Assembly (NCBI GenBank): GCA_937873495.1
Contig: CALMXZ010000016.1
Location: 62,001-126,000, forward strand
DNA from: an uncultured Trueperaceae bacterium
Lineage (GTDB): Bacteria; Deinococcota; Deinococci; Deinococcales; Trueperaceae
DNA: 64,000 nt
Reading direction: 5' to 3'
A program made the translations under genes and the position numbers. Shown piece by piece: positions 23,946-32,419 of the stretch. Within the stretch, counting starts at the first letter, position 1. Each line of letters starts with the position of its first letter. The notes below the pieces were generated by a model. It saw nothing but the letters and a program-made list of their open reading frames with translations. It was not told the origin of the DNA and made no database searches.

Positions 23946-24077
23946 TTAAGCGTAGGCCCCATGCCTGGTCAGAAAGTCGCGGATCGTCGCTAGCCAGAGT
24001 TCCTGCTCCTCATGCTACGGCGAATGACCAGAGTTCTCGAACACGGCCGGCTCGCTGAAAGGAACGATAGGCCCGCC
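23946..24077 (-). pseudogene. Relic of an alpha/beta-hydrolase C-terminus
   Basis: In one minus-strand frame the bases read GGPIVPFSEPAVFENSGHSP, a TAG stop, then HEEQELWLATIRDFLTRHGA and a TAA. This is the end of an alpha/beta hydrolase of the proline-iminopeptidase type: ENSGHxP carries the catalytic His, and the E(E/Q)-L-W...I.DFL helix closes the fold. A stop replaces the residue after SP and another stop precedes the fragment, so it is a dead remnant 16 bases beyond the PrpD stop, at the tail of the operon. The rest of 23900-24093 shows nothing else. Confidence 0.6.
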
Positions 24078-24093
24078 TCAGTAAGCAGCGTTC

Positions 24094-25449
24094 TCAGTAC
24101 ACGTGGGCGAGCAGGTCCTCCACGCTCGCCAGCTCGTCTAGAGCATGTACCGTCTCCCAGGCACCGTCTTCGCGATCTTCCGCCCCTACAAGGGCAAAGC
24201 ATTGGTTGAACTTCTCACGGAGCTCGGCACGTGACTCGAGCTGGACCGTGCCAGAAACCCTCTGCAGAACCGTCTCGCCCGATCGCAGCGTGATGGCGAC
24301 CTCTGTGAACTCACGATCTATCGCATCTACATTCGTCAAGTCCGAGTGGACCTCGAACGTAACCCTTCTAGCAAGCCGGAGCGCTTCCTCATCGAGGCTC
24401 GCACTAACCATGCGTGGCAATAGGGGGCGGTCGTAAAGGAGGCCGATCGCCAGGCAATACGGCAGACAGAACTTCGCCTGTAGAAGGTCCTGTGGCAGCG
24501 GGTACTTGAGCATCGTAGCGACCCGGTAGCTTCCGGTCACGTGGATCTTGGATGTTTCGGAGACGTTGATGCGCTGCCTAATGATGTGCGCTGCCTCGAT
24601 CGACTGGTGCGTCAGAGCACAGGATGGGAACCTCTTGAACCTTATCCCTTTCTCCTCCCAGGTGGATCCGGCTCCTACCATCTCGTGAACGCGGAAGCTT
24701 GGCACCTCCGACCGGGTCTGCCTCTGAAGCGATTCCACCGGATCCGTCGCACCGACTATCCCGCTGCTCGCTAGGATCGCTGCTCTGCAACCAGAGGCCG
24801 ACCCAAGCCCTACTTGCATCGGCTTGCCCGGAGTGCCGAAGTTGGCATTGGTACCAGCCACCTGCGCCAGCGCCAAGCTGGCTGCGCCGGCGGCCCGCTC
24901 GGGACTAAGGCCGAGCAGCCGCGAGCAAGCAAGGACGCTACCGAGCGCACCCAGGACGGCCGTTGGGTGAAGTCCTCTTTGCTGGACAGCCGTCGCTACC
25001 GACCGGCCAACAAGGGCCATACCGTCCGCGGCCGTCATGTAAGCGGCCAGCAAGTCTCGGCCCGTGGCACCCAGCTTGGCAGCCAAAGTGAGGGCGGATG
25101 ACAGCACCGGGCCGGATGGGTGGCCCCTTATGGAACCACCCATATCATCGAAGTCGAGGAGGTGGGAAAGGAACCCAAGGTAGGCGGATTCGGAGGCACA
25201 GGCCTCTACGTCGAGTGGGTGCTGCGCGACCCGCGTTCGAGGAGAGCCGGTTAGCCGGAAGGCCCTTGCGGCCGTCTCGGCCAAAGGTTCGACTCGCGCA
25301 GCTACGGTAACGGCGAGGAAGTCGGCGATGGCGTCTTTCGCCCGCAACACCTCCGCCTGTGAGTAGTGATCGAGCGGGCGCTCCAAAGCGATGTGCAGGA
25401 CGTTGGCTGTTGAGGCCGCGATCTGGCCGGATGCGCCCGCCGTTTGCAT
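24094..25449 (-). CDS. MmgE/PrpD family protein, copy 1
   Basis: Family that includes 2-methylcitrate dehydratase PrpD and cis-aconitate decarboxylase. 451 residues. N-terminal helical domain with KDAIADFLAVTVAARVEPLA, FLSHLLDFDDMGGSIRGHPS (the conserved Asp-Asp-His region) and GLHPTAVLGALGSVLACSRL; C-terminal part has RFKRFPSCALTHQSIEAAH. It is strongly similar throughout to copy 2 at 30039-31391. The start ATG shares a base with the M29-like stop (TGATG), as in copy 2. Hand-counted G+C of bases 24541-24600 is 32 of 60, lower than the aligned part of copy 2. Substrate not deducible; members act on carboxylic acids by hydration, dehydration or decarboxylation. Confidence 0.88.
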   Translation of the reverse strand: MQTAGASGQIAASTANVLHIALERPLDHYSQAEVLRAKDAIADFLAVTVAARVEPLAETAARAFRLTGSPRTRVAQHPLDVEACASESAYLGFLSHLLDFDDMGGSIRGHPSGPVLSSALTLAAKLGATGRDLLAAYMTAADGMALVGRSVATAVQQRGLHPTAVLGALGSVLACSRLLGLSPERAAGAASLALAQVAGTNANFGTPGKPMQVGLGSASGCRAAILASSGIVGATDPVESLQRQTRSEVPSFRVHEMVGAGSTWEEKGIRFKRFPSCALTHQSIEAAHIIRQRINVSETSKIHVTGSYRVATMLKYPLPQDLLQAKFCLPYCLAIGLLYDRPLLPRMVSASLDEEALRLARRVTFEVHSDLTNVDAIDREFTEVAITLRSGETVLQRVSGTVQLESRAELREKFNQCFALVGAEDREDGAWETVHALDELASVEDLLAHVY

Positions 25450-26477
25450 CAGGCCACTTGCCTTTGCGCGTCCAGCAGCCGACCATTGTCGATGACCAAC
25501 TCGTCGTCAATAGTCAAAGTGCAACCCAGGATGCACATGTCGAGATGCGAAGGCGCTTCGACGGGACCGGCCACGCCACGAGAGTCGAACTGAAGCGTGT
25601 TCTTACCGACGCAGAAATGGACGCAGCCTGAGATGCGCTCGTCTTCCAGAACACGGCCCGTCAGCTTGGCTGTCGGGTGGGTACCGATGCCGAGCGTAGA
25701 AACATGCATGCAATTCTCGAAGAGTTCATGGCCTTCGAACTGCTTGAAGTAGGTCTTCAACTCCTCCGCCTCACGCCCACCCTCGATAGCCACCATGATC
25801 CCGTCCTTCACGGTGACGCGTACCGGCTCACCGAGAGGAGCGGTCGGGATGCGGCCGATGGTGCCGTTGACCACCAAGACACCGTTACCGCTGTTCTTCA
25901 CGCCGATGCAACCAGTACTGCCCGGAGGGAACCAGTCACGTTCGCCTGGCTGTCTCACCAATCCAGTGCGGGAGCCGCCTACATAATCGCCAAGGTCGAA
26001 GTAGAAGTCGGTGCCGAGCGAAGAGGTAAGGTGCACGCGCCGACCGTTCAGTCGGTTGGCCACGGTGGCGCACAGCTTGGTAAGCCAGTCCATGTCGAGG
26101 CCTTCGGTCAACCTAACCAACATCTCTTCGTCAGCATTGTTGGGGATACCGAGCACCCTGGCTCCGGCTTTGCGCGCTTGGTGCACGGCTTGCGTATAGC
26201 TGATCGTCAGCGTCTCGAGCGTGACGATGGCGTCTGCAGCACACATCGCAGCCACGACTACGGCTGGTGGTTCCTGGTTAGCGTATCCACGCCTGGAGAA
26301 AACAACCAGTTGACCTTCTGCGCCTGCTCGGTTCGCAGCCGCCACGAATGCCCTAGGCACCGTGAGATCCTCACGGTCCGTAACGATGAGAACCTGCTCC
26401 CCTTCGCGAGCGCCGACGCATGTCCCTACGGCGAAATCCGCCGCGGCATCGAGCCTAGGACTAGAAGTCTGATTCAT
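25449..26477 (-). CDS. M29 aminopeptidase-T / NicX-like metalloprotein, copy 1
   Basis: 342 residues. Belongs to the superfamily that holds aminopeptidase T (M29) and 2,5-dihydroxypyridine dioxygenase NicX. Diagnostic segments: EGEQVLIVTDREDLTVPRAF, GTDFYFDLGDYV, TGCIGVKNSGNGVLVVNGTI and the late THPTAKLTGRVLEDERISG followed by CVHFCVGKN, which aligns with the metal-site region G-NP...LTGN-LEDEK-GT-H-A-G-N of the family. The ATG overlaps the M20 stop (ATGA). Nearly the same protein occurs at 31391-32419. I cannot tell peptidase from dioxygenase by eye; the neighbourhood with amidase, M20 and PrpD does not decide it. Confidence 0.82.
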   Translation of the reverse strand: MNQTSSPRLDAAADFAVGTCVGAREGEQVLIVTDREDLTVPRAFVAAANRAGAEGQLVVFSRRGYANQEPPAVVVAAMCAADAIVTLETLTISYTQAVHQARKAGARVLGIPNNADEEMLVRLTEGLDMDWLTKLCATVANRLNGRRVHLTSSLGTDFYFDLGDYVGGSRTGLVRQPGERDWFPPGSTGCIGVKNSGNGVLVVNGTIGRIPTAPLGEPVRVTVKDGIMVAIEGGREAEELKTYFKQFEGHELFENCMHVSTLGIGTHPTAKLTGRVLEDERISGCVHFCVGKNTLQFDSRGVAGPVEAPSHLDMCILGCTLTIDDELVIDNGRLLDAQRQVA

Positions 26478-27709
26478 GCTTGAACATCTCCGTTTCTGGC
26501 GTCGCCTGTCGACACCTGAAGGTCTGAGGCCCACTTACGCACCGCGGACCCATAGATCTTGCTGGCTGCTACGACATTTCGAAGGCTTACATTCTCGTTC
26601 CTCCCATGAGCACGGCTACTAGAGGCGTCACTGGGGCTCAAACCAAGCAGCGTTGGAACACCGTGCTGGATGAAGAATTTGGCATCATTCCCTCCAACCA
26701 GCCCGCGAACCATGGGCGTCTGCCCGGTGACCTCTTCGATGGCCTCAAGCACGTACCTGACTATCGGTTGGCTGGTATCTGTATCGATAGGAGGCTGATG
26801 GCGAAGGAGGCTCACGCGGCTCGTACAGAGTCGGCGCGAAGCAACGGTACTGGCCAGTTCCTCGCACCTTTCCAGCAGAGACGCGAGGTCAACCCCGGGA
26901 ACGAGCCGGCAGTCAACGGTCGCTTCTGCGCGGCCGGGCACAGCGTTAGGACTGGTGCCCCCCTGGATGGTGGTGCCGACGACCATGGAGGGCGGCCCGA
27001 GTCTTGGATGCTCGATGGGAGGAAGTAGGCTCGCGCTATCTAGCGCGAGGAGGACGTCGGCAAGCGCCAGTACGGCGTTCTTCCCCTGCTCTGGCCTGGC
27101 AGAGTGTGCAGACACTCCTTCCACCGTGATTCCGAGTCGCGCCACACCTTTAGACGCCACGCGGATACCCCAGATCCCACCCTCGAGGCCGCTGCCATCG
27201 CAGACGATCGCGGCTGCCACCTGTAGACGTTCGAGCATGCCACTAGCCAACGCGGCTCCGGTGCCCTTCGCGCCGCCGGTTTCCTCGTCGGCCACGAACA
27301 TGCCACAGAGCCGAAAGCCCTTGATCCACCCCGCGCGGTGGGCAGACAACAGGGCCATGAAGGCCGCGGTAACACCGGCCTTGTTGTCTGCTGCCCCACG
27401 CCCGTACATATGGCCGTCGACTACCCTCCCCTCGAACGGCGGGTAGTCCCAGTCGGCCGCGTCTACAACGGGCACCGTGTCGAGGTGGGCGTTGAGCACG
27501 AGCGTCGGACCTTCCGTGCCGGCCACCAGCAGGACGCTCTGTTGTGCGGCATCGCCGATGATCTCGACGGTTAGCCCTTCCGCCCGTGCTCGTTCCGCAA
27601 GGAACGCAACTGCTCCGGTGGTGTCGCCCGGTGGGTTGGTAGTCGGTACGCTCACCAACCCGCGAAGAAGCTCCGTAGCTTCATCTAGCGCCTGAAGATC
27701 ATCTATCAA
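26474..27709 (-). CDS. M20 family metallohydrolase (ArgE/DapE type), copy 1
   Basis: Zinc amidohydrolase family that removes acyl groups from amino acids or cleaves dipeptides. About 411 residues: LVLNAHLDTVPVVDAADWDY (metal His and catalytic Asp), MYGRGAADNKAGVTAAFMAL (bridging Asp), MFVADEETGGAKGTGA (catalytic Glu pair), lid domain with VEGVSAHSARPEQGKNA, and C-terminal LSPSDASSSRAHGRNENVSL with the last metal His. I place the start at a TTG preceded by AGGAGG seven bases away; the paralogue at 32416-33654 has the same TTG-plus-GGAGG arrangement. An in-frame start at 27730 would add seven residues without a ribosome site. Confidence 0.88.
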   Translation of the reverse strand: MIDDLQALDEATELLRGLVSVPTTNPPGDTTGAVAFLAERARAEGLTVEIIGDAAQQSVLLVAGTEGPTLVLNAHLDTVPVVDAADWDYPPFEGRVVDGHMYGRGAADNKAGVTAAFMALLSAHRAGWIKGFRLCGMFVADEETGGAKGTGAALASGMLERLQVAAAIVCDGSGLEGGIWGIRVASKGVARLGITVEGVSAHSARPEQGKNAVLALADVLLALDSASLLPPIEHPRLGPPSMVVGTTIQGGTSPNAVPGRAEATVDCRLVPGVDLASLLERCEELASTVASRRLCTSRVSLLRHQPPIDTDTSQPIVRYVLEAIEEVTGQTPMVRGLVGGNDAKFFIQHGVPTLLGLSPSDASSSRAHGRNENVSLRNVVAASKIYGSAVRKWASDLQVSTGDARNGDVQA

Positions 27710-27739
27710 CGCCCAACCTCCTGAACGCACTGCTCTTAC

Positions 27740-29134
27740 TTACGGTAGAAGCGTCCTCGGCTCCTCGAATGCCTGCCACCCGTGATGGGCCTCATGCAGT
27801 TCTCCCATGCGAAGCAGGAGGGCTTCGGAGTATGGCCCGCCGACCAACTGCATGCCGATAGGGAGTCCGGCCCGGTCGAACCCGCAAGGGATTGTCAAGG
27901 CGGGGTAGCCGCATAGGTTGAAAGGAGCCGTGTTCGCCGACATGTCTGGCAGTTCACCAGCCCCGATGTCCAGTCTGGCGGCAGTGAAGGGAACGGTCGG
28001 GGTGATCAGCACGTCGACGCTCTCCATGACCAAGCGGATCTCGTCGAGCCAGCGGTCCCTTATGCCGACGGCGCGAAAGCGGTCGGCCGGCCCGAAGGCA
28101 CCGCCCATGAGGAGCCGCGATCGTGCCTGATCGCCGTACAAGTGCCCGAGTTCGGCAAGCCGGCTCCGATGAGCCTCGAACGCTTCCATTCGCGCAAGGA
28201 CCCTGAACGCCTCCCCGAGCTCCTCGGCGACGGGCGTGGCCACGGCCTTGATCCTGGCGCCATGGTCGTCGAAGAACGCGATGGCCGCGTCCACCGCGTT
28301 CCTGACGTCGGGCTCGGCGGCGTCGAAGAAGTGCTCTCGAGGGACCCCGATCGTCAGGCCGCTCAAGGCCCGTGGCGACTCCGCAGACTCGGACGAGACC
28401 CGAGTGACTCCTGGGGCTACGGCACGCCATGGCCGTTCGGCCATGCATTCCAGCATGACCGCCACATCGGCAACGGTCCTCGTCATAGGGCCGACATGGT
28501 CGAACGACGGACTCAAAGGGATGCAGCCGTCGGTGCTCACCAGGCCATAAGTCGGCTTCAGACCCACTACCCCGCATAGACTCGCCGGAACGCGGATCGA
28601 GCCGCCCGTGTCCGAGCCGACCGCCGCCGCGGCCAGGCCGGCGGCGACGGCGATCGCAGAGCCGCTGCTGGACGCACCGGCGTGACGCTTCGTGTTCCAC
28701 GGGTTCGCCGGGGTGCCGAACATCGGCGTGCCCCCGCAAGCGAACTCGCTGGTGTTCGTCTTGCCGATCAGGATCGACCCGCAGTTTCGCAGTCGCCTGA
28801 CAGCCTCTGCATCCACATCTGGAACGAAATCCCGCAGGACTTCCGAGTGAGCGGTCGTCCGCACGCCCTTGGTCCAGATGTTGTCCTTCACGGCGATCGG
28901 GATCCCATGGAGGCGCCCCCGGTACCGCCCCGCCTCGATGTCGGCTTGCGCACGCTCGGCTGCCTCTCTCGCCTCCGAACCGCAGACGGTTATGTATGCC
29001 CTAAGAACCTCGTCGAGGCCGCTGATGCGTCGTATGTACGAGTCGACGAGCTGGACGGGGCTAACCTCACGCCTCCACACCAGCTCGGACAACTCCCACA
29101 AGCTGCGGAAAGCCAGTTCGCCGGAACCGGTCAT
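27740..29134 (-). CDS. Amidase signature family protein
   Basis: Hydrolyses carboxamides through a Ser-cisSer-Lys triad. 464 residues with the lysine in IPIAVKDNIWTKGVRTTAHS, the Gly/Ser-rich signature KRHAGASSSGSAIAVAAGLA and SDTGGSIRVPASLCGVVGLK (cis-Ser and nucleophile Ser), and C-terminal FNLCGYPALTIPCGFDRAGL. All catalytic residues appear intact. Not accompanied by GatB/C, so it is a stand-alone catabolic amidase rather than a tRNA amidotransferase subunit. It precedes M20 copy 1 by 30 bases and follows the enoyl-CoA hydratase gene, in one long co-directional set. Confidence 0.92.
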   Translation of the reverse strand: MTGSGELAFRSLWELSELVWRREVSPVQLVDSYIRRISGLDEVLRAYITVCGSEAREAAERAQADIEAGRYRGRLHGIPIAVKDNIWTKGVRTTAHSEVLRDFVPDVDAEAVRRLRNCGSILIGKTNTSEFACGGTPMFGTPANPWNTKRHAGASSSGSAIAVAAGLAAAAVGSDTGGSIRVPASLCGVVGLKPTYGLVSTDGCIPLSPSFDHVGPMTRTVADVAVMLECMAERPWRAVAPGVTRVSSESAESPRALSGLTIGVPREHFFDAAEPDVRNAVDAAIAFFDDHGARIKAVATPVAEELGEAFRVLARMEAFEAHRSRLAELGHLYGDQARSRLLMGGAFGPADRFRAVGIRDRWLDEIRLVMESVDVLITPTVPFTAARLDIGAGELPDMSANTAPFNLCGYPALTIPCGFDRAGLPIGMQLVGGPYSEALLLRMGELHEAHHGWQAFEEPRTLLP

Positions 29135-29190
29135 CGCCCTAACTACCGACCCGTTGATCGTTCGCCGCGACAGCCAAGGCCGGATAGCGG

Positions 29191-29976
29191 TTAGGCCCTT
29201 CCAACCGAAGGCTCCTCGCTCTTCCTAGCGAGGAACTTAGCCGCTCCGGCCCTGAGCTCGCCGGACGCGTAGCTGGATGCATGGGCTCCGACGGCATGCG
29301 CGGCAGTCTGAGCGAAGCTCGCCGCGGTCATCTCACGCCACCACTCCTTGCATAGCCTCACGGCCAAGGGCGGCTTGTCGGCCAATTGTTCGCTCAGCAC
29401 CTTCACGCTAGCTTCAAGCGCATCATCGGGCACGACCTCATGCACGAGACCCAGGCGCAACGCCTCGGCGGAGTCGATGAAGTCGCTCGTCAGTACGAGG
29501 CGACGCACGTTGGCCTCGCCGATGATCGGCCAGAGTATGCCACTTCCCGTGATGGCCGGCGCACCGATCTTCAGCTCCGGCAGCGCGAACTTCGCTTCCG
29601 GAGTGGCTATTCGGATGTCGGCGAGCGCCGCGACTTGCAGACCGGCACCGACAGCGTAGCCGCGGATCCCGGCTACCACGGGCTTGTTCATGTCGCGCAG
29701 TGCCTGGAACAGGCCTACGTACGTCTCGATCCGCCTAGCAGCCGCTTCGGCCGTGAACTGGCGGCTCTCCTTCTGATCCTGCCCGGCGCAGAAGGCGCGC
29801 CCAGCGCCCCGCAGCACCACGACACGGACTGCATCGTCCTCGTTCAGCTCCCTGAGCTGCCCGGTGAGGGCGGTGCGCAGCTCGTGGTTCATCGCGTTCA
29901 GGACGGCCGGGCGGTTGAAGGTGACGTAAGCGACCGAGTCAGTCGTCTCGAATTGCAGGGTCTCGCTCTCTGGCAT
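29191..29976 (-). CDS. Enoyl-CoA hydratase/isomerase family protein
   Basis: Crotonase fold, 261 residues. VAYVTFNRPAVLNAMNHELR at the start, then the oxyanion-hole segment LRGAGRAFCAGQDQKE and the second one NKPVVAGIRGYAVGAGLQVA. Acidic active-site positions follow in FALPELKIGAPAITGSGI. It acts on an acyl-CoA, which fits the CoA-transferase that heads this operon: activation to a CoA ester, then hydration, isomerisation or hydrolysis. ATG with GGAGG five bases upstream. It separates the two PrpD-M29-M20 triads. Confidence 0.92.
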   Translation of the reverse strand: MPESETLQFETTDSVAYVTFNRPAVLNAMNHELRTALTGQLRELNEDDAVRVVVLRGAGRAFCAGQDQKESRQFTAEAAARRIETYVGLFQALRDMNKPVVAGIRGYAVGAGLQVAALADIRIATPEAKFALPELKIGAPAITGSGILWPIIGEANVRRLVLTSDFIDSAEALRLGLVHEVVPDDALEASVKVLSEQLADKPPLAVRLCKEWWREMTAASFAQTAAHAVGAHASSYASGELRAGAAKFLARKSEEPSVGRA

Positions 29977-30038
29977 GCTTTCCTCCGTCGGCTCTAGCGC
30001 GCCTCGTAAGGGCCGCGCGAGCCGAGCGCGTGGCGCGC

Positions 30039-31391
30039 TCAGTACAGGTGGGCGAGCAAGTCTTCCACGCTCGCTGAACTCTCGAGGGTCTTTACGGTTT
30101 CCCAGCATTCGTCCGCGCCGCTCTCCCCCACGAGCGCGAAGCACTGGCGCAGTTTCTCTTGCACCGCTTGGCTGGACCCCAGTTGGACGACGCCCGCCAC
30201 GGTTCGACTCACGCTTCTTCCCGACTGCGAGATGACTTCGACCTCGGTGAACTCCCGGTCGATGCACTCCACGGTCGTAAGGTCAGGGTGAATCCTGAAC
30301 TCCACTCGCTTGGCAAGCTCGAGTGCGGCCGGGTCGAGCACCTGCCTTGCCATCCTTGGCAGCAGCGGGCGATCGTAGAGGAGGCCGATCGCGAGGCAGT
30401 AGGGCAAGCTGAACTTGGCTTGGAGCTGATCGGTGGGAACCGGGTACTTGAGCATAGAGGCAACGCGGTAACTTCCTGCCACATGGATCTCGACGCTCTC
30501 GCCGGCGTCGATGCTCTGCCGGAGGTAGTAGGCGGCCTCGATAGACTGGTGTGTCAACGCGCAAGACGGGAACATCTTGAACATGATCCCGCCCTCACGC
30601 CAGTCAGATTCGCTAGAAACCGACTCAAGGACGCGGAACTCGGGCACTTCTGAGCGACTCTGTCTCCGCAACGATTCGACCGGATCAAGCGCGCCGACGA
30701 TGCCGTTCGTGGCGAGGAACGCGGCTCGGCAGCCGGCAGCGGACCCCAAGCCGACCTGCATAGCCTTCGCTGGCGTGCCGAAGTTGGCCGTGGTTCCCGC
30801 TACTTGCGCCAACGCCAAGCTAACCGCGCCGGCGGTTTGCTCTCGGCTAAGGCCCAGCAGGCGCGAACAGGCCAGGGCACTGCCGAGCGCACCCAGCACC
30901 GCGGTCGGATGGAGGCCGCGCTGTTGAACAGCCGTTGCAACGGACCGGCCAGCGATCGCCATGCCGTCGACCGCCGTCATGTAGGCGGCCAGCACTTCAG
31001 CGCCCGACTTCCCAAGCCATGCGGACAGGGGCAACACGGCTGACAAGACGGGGCCGGTCGGATGACCCCTGATGGAGTCGCCCATGTCGTCGAAGTCGAG
31101 TAGGTGGGAGAGGAACCCAAGATGAGCGGTCGCAGTGGCGCAAGCCTCGAGGTCGGGCACGTGCCGCAAAGACCGAGGGCGTTCGCGATCCGTGATCGCG
31201 AACGCCCTGCCGACGGACCGAGCCAAAGGCTCGACCCGGGCGGCCACGGTCACGGCCAAGTAGTCCGCGATCGCGTCCTTCGCCCTACCTATCTCCGCTT
31301 GGGAGTAGTGTCCCAACGGGCGCTCCAGCGCGACCTGCACGACGTTGGCCGTCGAAGCCGCCACCTGGTCGCCAGCGCCCGGCTGGGGCAT
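30039..31391 (-). CDS. MmgE/PrpD family protein, copy 2
   Basis: 450 residues, paralogue of copy 1 with almost the same segments: KDAIADYLAVTVAARVEPLA, FLSHLLDFDDMGDSIRGHPT, GLHPTAVLGALGSALACSRL, MFKMFPSCALTHQSIEAAYY, and the same C-terminus VEDLLAHLY against VEDLLAHVY. ATG shares a base with the M29-like stop. Hand-counted G+C in bases 30481-30540 is 40 of 60, against 32 of 60 in the matching stretch of copy 1, so the proteins stayed alike while synonymous sites diverged. It is transcribed with the ABC importer and CoA-transferase. Confidence 0.88.
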   Translation of the reverse strand: MPQPGAGDQVAASTANVVQVALERPLGHYSQAEIGRAKDAIADYLAVTVAARVEPLARSVGRAFAITDRERPRSLRHVPDLEACATATAHLGFLSHLLDFDDMGDSIRGHPTGPVLSAVLPLSAWLGKSGAEVLAAYMTAVDGMAIAGRSVATAVQQRGLHPTAVLGALGSALACSRLLGLSREQTAGAVSLALAQVAGTTANFGTPAKAMQVGLGSAAGCRAAFLATNGIVGALDPVESLRRQSRSEVPEFRVLESVSSESDWREGGIMFKMFPSCALTHQSIEAAYYLRQSIDAGESVEIHVAGSYRVASMLKYPVPTDQLQAKFSLPYCLAIGLLYDRPLLPRMARQVLDPAALELAKRVEFRIHPDLTTVECIDREFTEVEVISQSGRSVSRTVAGVVQLGSSQAVQEKLRQCFALVGESGADECWETVKTLESSASVEDLLAHLY

Positions 31392-32419
31392 CAGGCCGCG
31401 TACCCTTCGGCTTGGAGCAGGCGACCGTTGTCGATGATCAGCTCGCCATCGATCGTCAGGGTGCATCCGATCATGCACATGTCCAGATGCGACGGCGCCT
31501 CGACAGTGCCGGCCACGCCGCGAGGATCGGATTGAAGGGTGTTCTTGCCCACGCAGAAGTGCACGCAGCCGGAGATGCGCTCGTCTTCGAGGACCCTGCC
31601 GGTCAGCTTCGCCGTCGGATGGGTACCGATGCCGAGCGTCGAGACGTGCATGCAGTTCTTGAAGAGCTCGTGGCCCTCGAACTGCTTGAAGTAGGTCTTC
31701 AGCTCCTCGGCCTCGCGCCCGCCTTCGATGGAGACCATGATGCCGTCCTTGACGGTGATGCGCACGGGCTCGCCCAGCGGCGCCGTCGGGATGCGGCCGA
31801 TGGTGCCGTTGACGACGAGGACGCCGTTGCCGCTGCCCTGGACGCCGATACAGCCGGTGTTGCCGGGCGGGAACCAGTCGCGCTCACCGGGTTCCCTCAC
31901 GAGCCCCGTCAGGGAGTCGCCGACGTAGTCGCCCAAGTCGAAGTGGAAATCGGTGCCGAGCGCCGAGGTCAAGTGGACCCGGCGACCGTTGAGCTTTCCG
32001 GCCACGGCCGCGCCCAGGCTGATCAGGCGGTCCATGTCGAGACCTTCGGTGAGGCGGACCAGCATCTCCTCGTCCGCGTTGTTAGGGATCCCAAGGACCC
32101 GCGCGCCCGCTTCCCTAGCCTCATGAACGGCCTGCGTGTAGCTGACCGTCAAGGTCTCGAGGGTCACGATGGCGTCTGCCGCACGCATCGCAGCGACCGT
32201 CGTGCCGGGCGGCTCCTGGTTCGCGTAGGCCAGGCGTGGGAACACGACGAGTTGACCTTGGGCGCCTGCGCGGTTGGCGGCAGCCACGAACGCCATCGGC
32301 ACCGTGAGGTCGTCCCGGTCCGTGACGATCAGTACCTGCTCGCCTGCGCTGGCTCCCAGACAGATGCCGACCGCGAAGTCTGCCGCGGTGTCCAGCTTGG
32401 ATCTCCGTAATTCAGTCAT
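31391..32419 (-). CDS. M29 aminopeptidase-T / NicX-like metalloprotein, copy 2
   Basis: 342 residues, same length as copy 1 and nearly identical from GNGVLVVNGTIGRIPTAPLG through HPTAKLTGRVLEDERISG to the C-terminus. Differences cluster in the first half (for example SYTQAVHEAREAGARVLGI versus ...VHQARKAG...). The ATG overlaps the M20 stop by ATGA. Hand-counted G+C of 31801-31860 is 41 of 60, versus 34 of 60 for the aligned 25861-25920. The same family uncertainty applies: peptidase-like or ring-opening dioxygenase-like. Confidence 0.82.
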   Translation of the reverse strand: MTELRRSKLDTAADFAVGICLGASAGEQVLIVTDRDDLTVPMAFVAAANRAGAQGQLVVFPRLAYANQEPPGTTVAAMRAADAIVTLETLTVSYTQAVHEAREAGARVLGIPNNADEEMLVRLTEGLDMDRLISLGAAVAGKLNGRRVHLTSALGTDFHFDLGDYVGDSLTGLVREPGERDWFPPGNTGCIGVQGSGNGVLVVNGTIGRIPTAPLGEPVRITVKDGIMVSIEGGREAEELKTYFKQFEGHELFKNCMHVSTLGIGTHPTAKLTGRVLEDERISGCVHFCVGKNTLQSDPRGVAGTVEAPSHLDMCMIGCTLTIDGELIIDNGRLLQAEGYAA

